The notes under the pieces: model-generated
What the model was told of the DNA's origin: nothing
Database searches by the model: none
Seen by the model: only the letters and a program-made list of their open reading frames with translations
Translations under genes and position numbers: made by a program
NCBI RefSeq assembly: GCF_031755915.1
Contig: NC_083390.1
Location: forward strand, 18,755,001 to 18,819,000
Origin: Ziziphus jujuba
Lineage: Eukaryota > Streptophyta > Magnoliopsida > Rosales > Rhamnaceae
Length of the DNA stretch: 64,000 bases
Reading direction: 5' to 3'
Shown here: in pieces, positions 1-13,414 of the stretch
Numbering within the stretch: the stretch's first letter is position 1
How the letters are laid out: the number at the start of each line of letters is the position of its first letter

Positions 1-136
1 CGTTATTTTGGAGCTTAATTAGATTATCTTATAGAAAGATAGAAAAAGGCATATTAATTTTCTCAATTATTTCTATGGAAAAATAAATGCATTTTATCAT
101 TATTTTTACTTAAATTAAATACTTTGAGATAACTAT

Positions 137-680
137 ACCTTGATATTTTAATTTTTAAGATTTTATAATTTAGGCTCTTAGTTAAATTTGGTTTTTGATT
201 TTTCAATTTGTTACAAATTAAATTTTATTTGACTTTTAACTATAAGATTTAATTGTCATTTCATGTAACCAATATTGAATTATATCAATTTTTAAATTAG
301 AAAATACTAAAGTATAAAATGTTAAAAATAGTTTTAATATTTTATAATTTTGTACCCCTTATTTATTTAGTTGTTTTTTTTTTTTAAAAAAATAGTTTTG
401 CAAATCAATTGATTAGTACTAAATTGTATTTACTTTTGAATTAAAAGATACTAAAAATCCATATTTTAGAGCTATTTTTGAAATTTTACTCTTTAGTATC
501 TTTTAATTATAAATTTAATACAGTTTAATATTTGTTACATTAAACGACTGTTAAGCTCTATCAATTAAAATAAAAAAGATCCATATTCTAACAAATTGAA
601 AAATTTTAATGTCTAAATTATTAAGTTAAAAAGTTAAATATCTAAATTATAAAACTATAAAAATTGGGATATTAAAATGC
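137..680. repeat. MITE-like element with long imperfect terminal inverted repeats
   Basis: The left side (from about 137: GATATTTTAATTTTT, then ATTTTATAATTTAG, then TTTTTCAATTTGTTA) reappears as its reverse complement on the right side, ending near 680. A nested perfect 17-bp inverted pair lies at 439-455 and 492-508 (AATTAAAAGATACTAAA and its complement). No coding sequence is inside. Exact ends and target duplication were not resolved. Confidence 0.5.
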
Positions 681-1384
681 CATTAATCCTAACTACTTTT
701 CAGAATTTAATTTTAGTAATGAAAGCTAAATCTTCTCTTTTTCTTTTTTTTAAAGAAAAGATGAAACTCTTTTAATAATTTTCAAATTGCAAACATAATC
801 TCAAACATATAGAAATAAGAAGGAAATAACATTAAGTAGGATTCAATGGCATTTAAAAAATAATAATAATAAGGGTACGATTCTATGGCTTGTATTCGCT
901 ACCGTGGTACAAAATTTGCCTTTTGAGGTAAATTTTTTACTTAAATTGAAAAACTAAGAGTATTTCCAATAATTGTTAATTTTTTTTGCCACATAAAAAA
1001 AATAGATTGTCATTTTAAAAAAGTAATGTTCTCTTATGAATTTGTGTAAAAACACTATCAAGCCGATGTATCAAGTAAAAAAGAAGATACACAATTTAGA
1101 TGACCGCCTATTTTTAAAAAAATCTTCTAAACAGTTAATTCGATAAAGTTCTAAAAATAATCTTTATCATAAATAAAAACAATCCTTACAAAATATATAA
1201 TTTTTGAAGAAAAAAATAGATATAAACATCAATATTAACAAAACTATTGAAGATTAATTTTTGAATTCACCGTTTATTCCACACAGACAAGAAACCCTTC
1301 CAATTTTTATATCTCATAGAATATTGTAATCCACATTTCCATTAGAAATGTTCTAAACAATAGTACTACAAGCACTAAAATATT

Positions 1385-1515
1385 TATTAAAAATACTTAC
1401 CAAATGATATGTCAAAATATTATTGATTGATATTTTATATAACCTAAATATAGATAAATAAACTCTAAAATATAAAAGTAATTTAAAAAAAAATCAATTA
1501 AAAATATTATCACAT
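1385..1515 (+). repeat. AT-rich interspersed repeat, copy 1
   Basis: This segment contains TATTATTGATTGAT followed by an ATATAA..TAAATATA block and AATATTATCACATC. A closely similar order of words recurs at 8540-8800 on the same strand (two tandem units) and at about 10680-10820 in the opposite orientation. It is probably a short non-autonomous element family; the family is not recognised. Confidence 0.4.
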
Positions 1516-3882
1516 CTTATTCTTTACAGCATTTGATTAATATTTTGGTGAGTTTAGTATTGTTGAAAACTAAACCCAAATTAGAAGGTAGAAACAAACA
1601 AAATAGAAGTGTGCTAAAATGTAGAGTAACATTAAAGTTGACTTTTTGTATATAAACATGGTTCACTAAATATAAAAGCATGGCGGTTGCAGATGCACCA
1701 AGAAATAAATAAATAAATAAATTCAAGCTACATTTTGATTTTAATGTACATGCATATAAATGTATTTATCCCAAACATTAGCATTGTGATCTTAGACCAT
1801 TCAATTTTCTATGATATTAATTTATAACCAATTGTTTCTTCTTTCAGGATTTGTTTTGGACGTTCTGGAAGTAGATTCCAAAGTTAGATTTCTCCATATT
1901 GTTAATTCTTTGTTTACCTATTTATTTAACTTTTAGAAAAAGTTATGATAAAAAAAAAAATTTAGAAAAAGTTATCTTATTCTCTTTCTTTTTTTAAATT
2001 CCTTTTAAACTTGTTAAAGTTTCCTATTAAAAGAATTAATTATTTTGATAAACTGAAGGTGCTTCTGTTAGGGAGATTATTTCTTAAACTTTGCAATGAA
2101 AATCAGTGACATATATTTAAAATTTTCAGCAAAATTAGAGCAGGTTGTTTTGAAGTTCCTCTTGTCATTCTCGTTCAATTGATTATCACATGCAATAGTT
2201 TTTTTTTTTTTTTAAAGAAAAATAAAAAAAAAGAAAAGAAAAGAAAATCACATGCAATAGAATTAAATTATATATATATATAGAGAGAGATAGATGGAAT
2301 GCAATGAATTTGAGTACGCTACAATAATTAAGTCTTTTTTATAATTTTTTTCTTCCATTTTTTTTTCTACATAATATTTTGGTATTACTAGCTAGGTGAC
2401 GCAGTAGATGACCTGCTCGTCACTAATAATTTTGGCATAATTTAATTGCCAACTTTGCTGAGTAACACCGCAAGTAGTGTCCACCGTGCTATAATATATA
2501 ATTTGTTGCATTAATCTTTAATACCGTTAGTTAAATATTCGTTTGAGACAGCTCAATTTTCAATGCCTATTAATGATAATCCTGAAATTTTTGGTGTAAA
2601 GGCTAGTTGTTAATTAGTTTTGAGGTGGATGTAATAAAGAAGTTGACAAACTTAATTATTTAAATTAAAAATAAATAAATAAAACGTTTTGAAGTTGAAT
2701 AATCCTACTTCTAAATTACGGACATAAATTGATAATGCCCATCATCATTTGAAAAATATTAAGTGTCTGGTAGTATGACTTACGAAATTAGAGTTTTTTT
2801 TTTTTTAATAAATTTTATAGTGCTCTTTTTTTATTAAAAAGTTAATGTATATTTTTAATTGTAAATAAAAAAAACATTAAATATATATCGAATTTCATAT
2901 ATAAAAGTTAAAAAAAAGTTTTTTCCAGATAAATTCAGAATTTAACTTCTCTGTGATAATTAAAAAAAAAAACAGTTTATTTGGTAAATAAATACTTATT
3001 AATTATCGCCAAACATTTTAATTTTTTTAGGGGGAAAAAAAATAGTTTTGACCATGAAAAAGTGCTTTTTGGACCAAAAAAAAAAAAAAAAATTATATAC
3101 CAAACATACTCTAACTTCACTTTTGGTTCTACACTTTTGACTTACAAAAGAGTAATATACAATTGAAAAGATTAGAGAATATTTCATTTGGTTATCTTGA
3201 GATTTGCAAAAATTAAAATTTAATATATCCTGTTTTGAAAATTACAACTAATAACTTTATAAAGTATATTAGATGATATCATTTTGAGAAGAATAAATGA
3301 AATTGTGAAGCTAATAACTTTTGAAATCAAAATTAGTGATATTTTTTAAGCTAAATAAAATCAAATTGTATTTAAGTTAATCCTCAAAAGAGATGATGAA
3401 ATGAACCGGATAAATTAATATAATGACACTAAAAAAAAAAAAAAAAAACCAAGTGATATGTATTTGTAATGTAATAAAATACTAAAAGCTACATTTGTTT
3501 TTTAAACCACTACAACAATGTATAATCTTAAAGAGAAAGGACTTGTTTCCGAACACGACTCATAGTGTGTGTCCATAGTGTGTGTCCATGAGGGATATAT
3601 GAGTATTTTTATTATTATTTTTTTTAATGATTCAGAGATTATATATATATATATATATATTGGCAGAACTATATATGAATTTTATTTTCTCTTTTTCATT
3701 TTTTTTAAAAAATTTTTGTTGATAATATATGAGTTGGAATCTCTTTACTTCCAAATTGAACATAAATAAAATACTAAAAAAGAAAACAAAAGGAATATGT
3801 ACGTATTTGTAATACATTAACATATATACATTTTTTTCATATAGCATTAAAATTAAAGTAAACAGGGTAGTTCTCCTGATTT

Positions 3883-4497
3883 GCTTTTAAATATCATTTT
3901 GTCCTATTTTAAATGTTTAACACAAATGTATCTGTATTTTGAAAATTTTCAATCTTCCCACATTTTATTTTTGTTTCATTTTCGTCCTTTCACATTTCAT
4001 TTTTATTCCACTTTAACCCTTTCAGTAGTCAAACTGTTATTCGACTCATATATTTGACTTTGACCCACAAAAAAACTTTTATATTTGACTTAAATGATAC
4101 TTCTAACCTTGTTACTTATTCATACATAGAAGCAGTTCATTTAGTATTCTAATTTTATATTTGTTTTCAAATGATGATTATGATTTCCTTTACAATTTTT
4201 TTTGTACATAAATGTTTTAAAAAATAGAGAGTAGTTAATAACTAAAAAAAATTGTGATTGGTTTTTGTAAATGTTTCATTTTTTTTTTTTGGCATATTTG
4301 AATTAAAAAGGGGTTAAAATGTCTTTTTGATTAAAATAATATTAGTTAACACTATGGTTTCACTAGCACAAGAGGCTAAATTGAAGCGTGAATGAGTTAT
4401 AGTAGTGAAATTTTTCAAAATAAAAATGCATTTTTCAAATAAGAATTGCATTTGTGTAAAAAATTTAAAATAGAGAGACCAAAGTGATATTTCAACT
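3883..4497. repeat. TIR element just upstream of the SABATH promoter
   Basis: The left arm (from about 3883: TTTTAAATATCATTTTGTCC, then CACAAATG and TTTTGAAAATTTTC) is matched in reverse complement by the right arm ending near 4497 (GCATTTGTGT, then AAATTTAAAATAG and GTGATATTTC). The interior is non-coding. It carries the words TTTGACTTTGACCC, two W-box cores. The element ends about 300 bp upstream of the TATA box, so it could contribute regulatory sequence to the gene. Confidence 0.5.
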
Positions 4498-4798
4498 TTT
4501 TTTTTTTTCTTTATATTCCAATCAAATGAGGTTATAAGCTATAATTTACAAGACAATCATATTATATAGAAATGTTCTAATGAGCTTGCTGCATAATTTC
4601 CTAGTGGGAATTAAAAATATAAACAAGTAATTATAATTAATTAAATTTCATTTCAATCTAAACCACCAATGTCTCTTTCTAAAGAAGTCAGCTTGGGACC
4701 AGTGTTTCTCAATTTAATCTAAACAAAAATAATAATTTCTGCATGCATCTTCCGTTGCATGCTTTCTTTTTCTCCCCTTTACCTTTTTCTTTTGGCTC

Positions 4799-4806
4799 TA
4801 TAAAAT
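4799..4806 (+). promoter_or_regulatory. TATA box of the SABATH methyltransferase gene
   Basis: TATAAAAT lies 67-74 bp upstream of the chosen ATG at 4873, preceded by a pyrimidine-rich stretch (TTTCTCCCC..CTTTTTCTTTTGG). Transcription would start near 4830, which excludes the in-frame upstream ATG at 4807 as the translation start. Confidence 0.6.
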
Positions 4807-4872
4807 GTGAATCATTTCCCCACTTTTTTCCTTGCCCCCCAAAACAGTACTAACACAAACTCTCTCATACAA

Positions 4873-7800
4873 ATGGCAGAAGCTGTGTCCAATTTGCCTC
4901 CGCTCGACGGAAAAAATGGCGGCGTGAAACCGGTCCCCGGTCTGGTGCTAATGAATGGAGGAAATGGAACTTACAGCTACTCCAAGAACTCCTACTATCA
5001 GGTATATATATATACACATATATGTACAGTTCGCTTAGATGAGGATATCCTTAACATATGTTTAGTGTATATATATATATATAGTTCGACTTAGATGAGG
5101 ATATCCTCAACATATGTAAACATGCATGCATGGAAAAATTCATTCTTCCATGATGAATTTTGCCCTTAATTACATATAAAAATACATAAATAAGGATTTA
5201 CTATGAATTTTCCTGCTTACATACATAAATAAGGATTTACTATGATTTTTTCCTGCTAAATTTAATATCGTAATGAAGACAGCAAGTAAACAAATAAAGG
5301 TCAGCAAATCTGATCGTTCATCATGGTGAGCTGTTTTCATAGCTTGTAGAATTTAGTTTCTAAGTGGTCCCGAGCACAAATACAGTTTGATCTGTGATAT
5401 GATGCAGGGTGGTTTTGTCTGTCTTGGTTATGGAGAATCTAATTCTATATGCAGGAATACTGGAACTTATATTAATATTTTTTTTTTCCTTATTAATTTC
5501 TTATGCAAACAAACATCAACTAGATGTCTTTCCTTGTGATAGCTCTCTAATCTCTATCGTTGTGTGGTAGGGCCAACCCTCTAAGGTCTATTCCTATGTT
5601 TTGGTATCTTGCTAGAAACCTAATGGCCCCTACTCTCTCATCTTCAAAAAAGGATGGAAAAGAGGTCAAAAAAGTTGTGGGAATACATTGGGTGGATTTC
5701 CTGCTTTCCTCCTAAAATATATCCTTATTAGCATTATTATTTTTATTCGTTAAAGTTGACATTTTTTATTTTTGGATATATTATATTAAATTGAATGTTA
5801 ATATTAATAATCGTTATCGTCTAAACTGCCTGTTAAAGATGATAAAATTAACCTTTTAATCGGTATATTTTTTTTAGAAATTTTCTGCAAACGCTGAAAG
5901 AGAGAAAATTGAGGAGGAGATCGTTGAGAAACTTGATGTGGAAAACCTACTCACCTCTTCTAATAATACAATTAGGATTGCAGATTTGGGATGTGCAACT
6001 GGACCAAACACTTTTACAACCATGGAAAGTGCACTAGAAGCAATAAAAAGAAAGTACCAAACTCAATGTCCAAACTCTCCATTAATGCCTGAATTCCAAG
6101 TGTTCTTTAACGATCAAGTCATGAATGATTTCAATACCCTTTTCACCTCTTTACCTCATGAAAGAGAATACTTTGCAGTTGGTGTTCCTGGGTCTTTCTA
6201 TGGTCGTCTATTTCCTCAGTCTTCTCTTCATTTTGTGCACTCCTCTTTTGCTCTCCATTGGCTCTCAAAACTGCCTTCAGAATTGGAGGATGAGAGCTCT
6301 CCTGCATGGAACAAAGGGAGGATTCACTACACAAATGCACCGGAAGAGGTTGTGAAAGCTTATGCAGGCCAATTTGATGAGGATATGGGGAGGTTTTTGG
6401 ATGCAAGAGCTAAAGAGATGGTGAGTGGTGGGATGTTGGTGATGATTATGTCAGGGATTCCAAAGGGGATGCCTTATTCTTTTATCCCTAATGGCATGAT
6501 GTATGACTCTATGGCAACTAGTCTCTTGGAATTGGCCAAGGAGGTAAGCAGTCTAGATCTGGCTCTCACTTATAATAATAATAATAATAATAAAGGAGAC
6601 ACAAAAAAAAAAAAAAATCTAAACTAAGGGCAAATTATTAAATTTTTTATTACTTGATTTCATTGCGATTTCTCTCAAATATATAGAAATCTCATACTAT
6701 GATATGTATATATATATATATATTGTATAAAGGTTTTTTCTAGAAACTATTTTCCAACCTATAGTAGAATTTTATTTTCAATAGTTTTTGCTTTTAATTT
6801 TAAAAAGTTTCTTAAAAAACTACATTTTATTGACTTTGATTAAAAGCTTTTTGGGAGATCCAAAGCTCTTTTAAAAAAGCTATTCAAATACTCTATAAAG
6901 CTGCCTTTAAGATTTAAAAGTTAAAAATAGCACTCCAAAAGAACTATGCTAAATAGGACCTAAACGATATGATGACATAGCAAATCATAGGTGATATAGT
7001 TGAAATATAACAACAGTTTTTAGCACATACTGCATCATCATGCAAATCAAAATTGTAAATATACATATCATATTGCATTGTCATTGATAACAACGGAATA
7101 CCAAATTTTGTAACAATGATATACTTAAATCAAACATTAAACAATTAGTGTGACATGCTTAATAACTCCTATATTATTTGTACTATAGTGCTACAAGTAA
7201 TATAGAATATAACAATATATATATGTATGTATAACTTATTTACATGTCAAAATCAGTCCTAATTCATCAATCAATACAAATAATCACCAAAATTTTCCCC
7301 AATCAATCTGCATGTCATTTTCAAATCCTTCATAAATTTTCGTAGCATGATTGTTAGAACCACAAAAATACTATATATCGACATTAAGTTTGAGGCCTAT
7401 GTAAGTATTCTGGACTCATTTCCTTAGTAAAGGACAATTATATATTAATCTTTAACAAAATTAATTAGTAAAGAAATTAGTGAGGGACAACTATACATTT
7501 ATCCTCCCTTTTTTTTCTCTTTTGTTCTTCATTAGTAAAGGATAAAATACAGAAGAAATTCAATGTAATTATTGTTAAATTGATACTAAGTGTAAAAGTT
7601 TAAATGGTTAGAAAGTGAATTTAATATATATATATATATAGATATATTTATAGCTATGTCTAACAATTATAATGTAAACTTTAAAGATATATATATATAT
7701 ATATAGGGTGATTCTATGATTAGAACCGTCCGTATACCAATCAAAGGAAAAACCGATGCTTTCTTGGAAAAAAAAAAAAAAACATAAAAAGCGTCGGCTT

Positions 7801-8326
7801 TACCTGTATGGATGAAAGAAAAGCCAACGATTTTTAAGATTTTTTTTTAAAAAATGTCGGTTTTTTCCTGGTCCGTATGCGGATAGTCCTTATCATAAAT
7901 AGACTATATATATATATATATATATTGTAGAAAAGGGGCTGAATATATATGATCTGAATGATGATATTGTTGGTGGTGAACGTACAGGGATTGATTAAAG
8001 AAAGTCAAGTGGACTCATTCAACTTGCCCTATTATGCAGCCTCTCCAGAGGAAATGGTCGGAATAGTGGAGAGAAAGGGGCATTTTATGGTAGACAGAGT
8101 GGAGTTAACAAACCCTGCTTCATGGTTACAAGGCCCTGTCAACATTCCGATTTTCTTGATGCATGTAAGAGCTGCAATGGAGGGGCATTTCGCCAAACAT
8201 TTTGGTCACCAAATCATCGATCAGTTTTTCCAACGTTTAGAGACCAAGCTTTTGGACAATTTTGACCTCTTCAATTCTAGGTGTCACGAAAAAGTTCAGC
8301 TTTCTGTCGTTTTACGCCGAAAATAA
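4873..8326 (+). CDS. SABATH-family S-adenosylmethionine carboxyl methyltransferase, three exons
   Basis: The exons are 4873-5001, 5878-6543 and 7988-8326, all joined in phase 0 with GT-AG borders, giving 377 aa, the usual SABATH length. The family transfers a methyl group from SAM to the carboxyl group of small acids such as salicylate, jasmonate, indole-acetate, loganate or farnesoate. Visible signatures are the N-terminal substrate/SAM segment MNGGNGTYSYSKNSYYQ (residues about 27-43), the SAM-binding motif IADLGCATGPNTF early in exon 2, the segment VPGSFYGRLFP, and the active-site stretch SSFALHWLSKLP. The overall pattern (PAWNKGRIHY, NAPEEVVKAY) resembles the uncharacterised Arabidopsis At5g37990/At5g38100 subgroup rather than classical SAMT, whose active site reads LMW; here it is LHW. 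The substrate therefore cannot be named. Start 4873 was chosen because the TATA box overlaps the upstream in-frame ATG. Intron 2 (1444 bp) carries a MITE. Confidence 0.9.
7706..7905. repeat. MITE in intron 2 of the SABATH gene
   Basis: A block of about 200 bp bounded by (TA)n runs has inverted ends. AGAACCGTCCGTAT..AGGAAAAACCGA on the left corresponds to TCGGTTTTTTCC..GTCCGTATGCGGATAGTCC on the right. Internal poly-A and poly-T tracts and the words GTCGGCTTT/AAAGCCAAC add further self-complementarity. It is non-coding, lies within the intron and should be spliced out. Confidence 0.55.
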
Positions 8327-8539
8327 TGATATCATATCTCATTAGCATCTTGGTGATTGGTCAACACATTTAATTAATTTCCTGCTTATATATTAAGCTA
8401 TGGTGATGTACTTTTGTTTTTTTAAAAAAAATTGGTGACCAGATTTCCGATCATATATAGTAATAAATGGGAGGTGTGTACTTAATTTATATATTATATT
8501 TCACAACTGTAACGTTATAATTACTAAATAATTTATAAA

Positions 8540-8800
8540 ATTTATTTACTATATGATATGTTTTAAATATTATTGATTGATGAATTTATATAATTTAAAT
8601 ATAAAAAATAAATTTTTAAATAGATAAATAAATTAAAAAAATAAATTAATTAAATATTATTATATTATCTATCACATATTTATATAATTTAAATATAAAA
8701 AAGTAAATTTTTAAATAAATAAGTGAATTAAGAAAAAAAATATCAATTAAATATTACTATATTATCTATCATATTATTTGACAAATAAATTTAATAAAAT
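8540..8800 (+). repeat. AT-rich interspersed repeat, two tandem units
   Basis: The pattern TATTATTGATTGATGAATTT, TATATAATTTAAATATAAA, AATAAATTTTTAAAT, then AATTAAATATTA is present and followed by a second, slightly shortened round. A related single copy lies at 1385-1515, and an inverted one at 10680-10820. Confidence 0.4.
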
Positions 8801-10107
8801 TTTTGATAAATCCGGTATTAATATTGATTTCACTCTTCTATTAACACGTACCTATATAATAATTCATTTGCTAAAGGCTTTGTTAATTATTTAATATGTA
8901 TACATTTATATATATTATATATTTAATTTATTTAGAGATATTTTTTGAGTTGGTTTTTTAAAACTAGATAACAATTTTTAAGTATATATGATCAAATAGG
9001 AAGAAAATTATTCATATATACTTGTATCCTGAATCTAATTCCTTCTATTTGCGGGGTTGGGACAAGAAGAAATTAGAAAATACTAAAAAGTCAAAAATAA
9101 AATGAAACTGATACATCCAGCAACAAAATTGTAAAGAAACACATATACTTTACGGAGACAGTCTAATAGTAAAATTTATTACTTCATTGAATAATATAAT
9201 CTCCAATTTGAATTTTTTGCACTTCAAATTTATTTATTTTTTTAAATTATGGCTCAACCATTGATCGAGATTAGATCGAGAAAATATATTGAGACGATCA
9301 AATTGAGAGAATGAACACTCATTCAAATATTATGCATGATACAATCATAACCTCGATTTTTTATTAAGTGAGAATTTCCTCTTCGTGATTTTATTATTAT
9401 TATTCTTTTCTATCCAAACTAAAGAACATGTAGGTACTTAAGGTTAACGTATTATATTTCTGAGCATTATAACTATATTTAATTATTATTATTATTATTG
9501 GTTTTTCTTTTATTGGGTAAAGTGTGGTACTCTTCACATTAAAGGCACATGGAATACACACTTAGAACTATCATGTATATAAAGTATCCGATGCCTAATC
9601 TCTAAAAAATGGTCAATTTGGTGAATAATTTGTTGGGTTTAAAAGTATAAAATAGTTATATATTACGTTACCAAACAAGAATTAGAGATTAAGTAATTAG
9701 CAACCATGTTATGTCACAATAATATATTGTATAAAAAAAGTATGAATGTAATTAAGTAGCTGATTTACCTTTTTTTTTTTTTTTTTTTGGGTGAAAAGCA
9801 GCTGATTTACTTTTGTCTCAGGTGGGTGACATTTATTTTGGGTTAGCATCGAGAAGGACCACAATCCGTTAAAAGTAGATTATTTTTCACTTTAGCTCTT
9901 TAATCTATTAATCCGTACCACATAATATGGCAAATTAAGTAGGTACAGTGTATAGGTTGGTCCCAACATGTTCTTCTTGGGGGTGACAGCCTATACAAGT
10001 CAAATTTCATAATAAAATTAAATTATATATTTGAAAAAAAAAAATTAGTCTACATAACTAGAGAATAGTTAGCTAGCCTAGCTAAGCTATATATTATTCT
10101 TTGTTAA

Positions 10108-10181
10108 TTAATTAGGATTATTTCTTATATTATAAATATATTGGTTAATTAGGATTATTTCTTATATTATAAATATATTGG
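10108..10181. repeat. 37-bp direct tandem duplication
   Basis: Two adjacent copies of a 37-bp unit beginning TTAATTAGGATTATTTC and ending ATATATTGG start at 10108 and 10145. This is a recent-looking simple duplication in non-coding DNA. Confidence 0.75.
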
Positions 10182-10679
10182 TATTAATTGTATTAATTGT
10201 ACAACAAATGCTTTTATAAGATTTTAATCTAGACGTTGAGATAGAGGGATTTGGCACAGTTGAGTTGACACTTTTCCCAAAGTTTAAGTTGATAGGAAAT
10301 TGATTATCATTTTTGTATGCTATTTCTTTAACATAGTTTCTTTTAGACTTTTATATTTATTTTATATTAAATTTTGAATTCAGAACTTTTTTATCTGATT
10401 TTAATAATAAGTTGAACTAGCACTTTTTTTAAATGCTTAAATTATTAGAATATAAATTTATTATGTATATCAAAGTATGTTTAACAGGTTTTGTTATTTA
10501 TGGAAGTAAAGCACACCTCTTGACACCACCCACGACATTATAATTTTTTTTCTTTTTTGGGATAAAACAACATTATAAGTTATGGGAAACTTTAATTAAT
10601 TACAAAGGCCAATATATTAGTCTTGAAAAAAATAACTGGAACCAAGGAAATAAAAATAAACAATAATAATAGATTTAAT

Positions 10680-10820
10680 AAAATGTTAACAAAATTTTAT
10701 GATAATATTGAATTGATTTATTTTTTATTTAAAATTTTAATTTTTTATATTTAAATTATATGAACATATTAATTAATAATATTTTAATATATATTATTTA
10801 ATAAATAAATTTGGTAATTT
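10680..10820 (-). repeat. AT-rich interspersed repeat, inverted copy
   Basis: Read on the minus strand this segment follows the same word order as 8540-8800, including the reverse complement of AATATTATTAATTAATATG-like and TTATATTTAAATTATATG-like blocks. The assignment rests on visual similarity of AT-rich words and is tentative. Confidence 0.3.
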
Positions 10821-11700
10821 TGATATCTTTGTATTACTGAAAAAAATAAAGTAAAAGAAATGGTTGTGTAAGAGCATTGCGTGCATGGGCATCGCCCAGT
10901 AAAATCTGAGATGATCTTAAAGGCCCAAAATCCACCACCAAGGCCCAATCCTAGCCCACTTTTACTCATAGTTAATCTATTCAAAGATTAATTTCCTTAA
11001 GCCACAGTAATCTCTCTCTCACAACAGCAAAGTATGTATGGATTTAACTAATATGATTTTATTATTACAATTAACAAAAATTGACATGGTTTCCTCTGAA
11101 AATGAAAAGGAATTCGAATCCCCAGATGACATGACGAAAGAAAATTTTATAACTAGAGTTTTTAATCAAATGTATTTCTTAATCCCAAAATAAGTAAACA
11201 CAACTGGTTTCATGAATTCATGATGTAGTTGAAATCGGTTAAATGCATTAGCTTCCACATTATGCCAAATAATTAAGTACTTTCTCTTTCTTTTCATATA
11301 TTTTGGTGACCAAATCCAATTCTAGTAATATATATGGAAATACATGCATCAATTTATTGAAAAGATATGATTTTTTTTGGCCTAATAAATAATATTATTA
11401 ACTTCTTGAGACTTCAGATTGAGCATGGAATTTATCAGCTGGATCAGGACAGCTAAAAAGGCATAAAATAGAACCTTCACAAGCAGGCTAGCAGAACCTC
11501 CAAAACCAAGAAAAGAAGCCAAAACATCTTTCTGGAAAAGATTATAACTTCCGTAGTCTCAACATAAGAAAAGGAATTTAATTTACAAAATATAATATGG
11601 TTGAACATTCATAGTCAAATTCTGCCATTCCATTAAACACCAGATGAGTCTAAACAGAAATTTACATGCTCAAAAGACTATTTATTTAAGCTAATTTTTA

Positions 11701-13378
11701 TCACCTCAAATGCAAACCATAACGGAAATGGTCTTCCAGGAAAGATCCTTGTCGACGGCGTCTTCTTATATTTGCCTTGTCCCTCTTGATACGGACCAGT
11801 TTATCATAAACACACCATGCGAAGCTGAGATAATGTTCACGATTCCTGCCCTCATTATAACTACCCCAATAACTAGGATGATACGTGACATGGTACCAAG
11901 CAGAAGCTTTTGCATATACATCATCGGCTCCATAATCAGTACCACTTCTCTTCTCATTGAACCGGTTCCTAGCTTCCTTCCTCAAACCTCTCACAGCCAT
12001 GTTAATTGCTTCCAAATCCCGTCTCTTTGAAAAAGGTTTTTTCATTCTCATGATATTCCCACTAATTATTTCAGCCTCTGTTTTGATCCCATAATAGTCT
12101 AACAGATTTCCCAACTTGTAGTCATAATTGCCTTTGTAATAGAAAGCATCATCGATATAATCCTCGAAACCATCAACTTCCATGTCATGGTCATAAGAAT
12201 CTGTTGCAACTTTATAAGTGAAGGATTTAATAGAGCTAGTATGCGGCGCAATGTCCTTCACCTCACGGTAAAGCTTTCCAATCACATTTTGAGATTCGTA
12301 GGTAGGTTTATCCAGCTTTTCCATAAAATCTGGATATTCTTTGACATGTAGATGATGTGGTATTATAGCCGGTATGCCAGTTTTTGGAAAATCAACAGCT
12401 ATTGAAAACAATCTGGCAAGCTCTATACAAGGGCTGCTCTTGGCTTTTTGGTACTCCTTATCTGCAAAAACAGTGTGAGCATTGGCAATAATTCCCAAGC
12501 TATCATTGACAATGTAGTTGGCAAAATATTCCTGGACCTCCTGCATCAAAGGAAAATGTAAATCTAATTAACATTACGCTACTTTCTCAGTTAGCAAAGT
12601 ATTTTCTGTGGCGCAAAGGGTAAAAGGGTTAAAAGCATAAGAGTATCCAAGTATAAGCATACTGGCATTGTTAACAAACTGTTCTCCTAAGCTGTTTGAT
12701 GTGTCTAGTCAGTTACATCAGTGATTATCTTTTATGCATTATCTGTGTGAATTCATCAAATACATTCTGATATCAACATATAATTTATATATTATGCTTA
12801 AGAAAGAACCAAAATTTTGACATAGATGTAAATTAATACCCTGAAAGTGATAATTACAGGAAAATAAAATCTTGTGCTTACGTCTCTCTGAGTATGAATG
12901 CTTCATTTCTTTTTATCTTCTAAAAAAGGATATACACACACACGCACATCACAAGGCCCTCTTTCATGTATAGCAAATCAAATGGTCCCTCCCTCACTCC
13001 CTCACATCCACATGAACATGAAAATCATTTAAATTGATTACTTAGTGCTCATTTGGTGATGCTTACTTTTTTGGTTTTCAATTTTACCTTAAAGGTTTCA
13101 ACTTAGTAGTGTATAATTTGCTTGTGTATAACAACAAGTCTACAGAAACTAGCTACAAGATTTATAAAAAGACAAACAGAAACACCAAATTGAAAATTAT
13201 TTCAAATTGTTTAAACAATGAGACTCATTTTGATAAATATTTTTCTTTTTATTATTATAAATGACAAAACACAGTAGTCATTTATCATTCATGTATGTTT
13301 GATCTCGCAAACAAAAATGAAAAAGAGAAAGAGAAAAACATAACATTACCAAATAAGGGGTTAGACAAACATATACAA

Positions 13379-13414
<36 letters not shown>

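Larger units (their letters stand above)
1..4790. other. Gene-free AT-rich region upstream of the SABATH gene
   Basis: No convincing coding sequence is visible. The open frames here are short and made of Ile/Lys/Phe/Tyr-rich AT translation. The region contains two TIR elements (137-680 and 3883-4497, listed separately), a copy of an AT-rich interspersed repeat near 1385-1515, and many poly-A/T tracts. A W-box pair (TTGACTTTGACC) lies at about 4067-4078 inside the second element. Confidence 0.7.
8327..11700. other. Gene-free AT-rich interval between the SABATH gene and RDR1-A
   Basis: No supported gene is present. It contains copies of the AT-rich repeat (8540-8800 and 10680-10820), a perfect-looking 37-bp tandem duplication at 10108-10181, and poly-T/poly-A tracts. 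The two neighbouring genes end towards each other here (SABATH on plus, RDR1-A on minus), so this is a 3'-to-3' intergenic region. Confidence 0.7.

Noticed and set aside
4807..4872. In-frame upstream ATG extending the SABATH protein by 22 residues
   Set aside because: It overlaps or lies directly next to the TATA box (4799-4806), so it would not be in the transcript; the ATG at 4873 matches the family start.
4873..8326. Naming the SABATH gene as salicylate methyltransferase (SAMT)
   Set aside because: The active-site segment is ALHW rather than the SAMT-typical SLMW, and the rest resembles a subgroup of unknown substrate.
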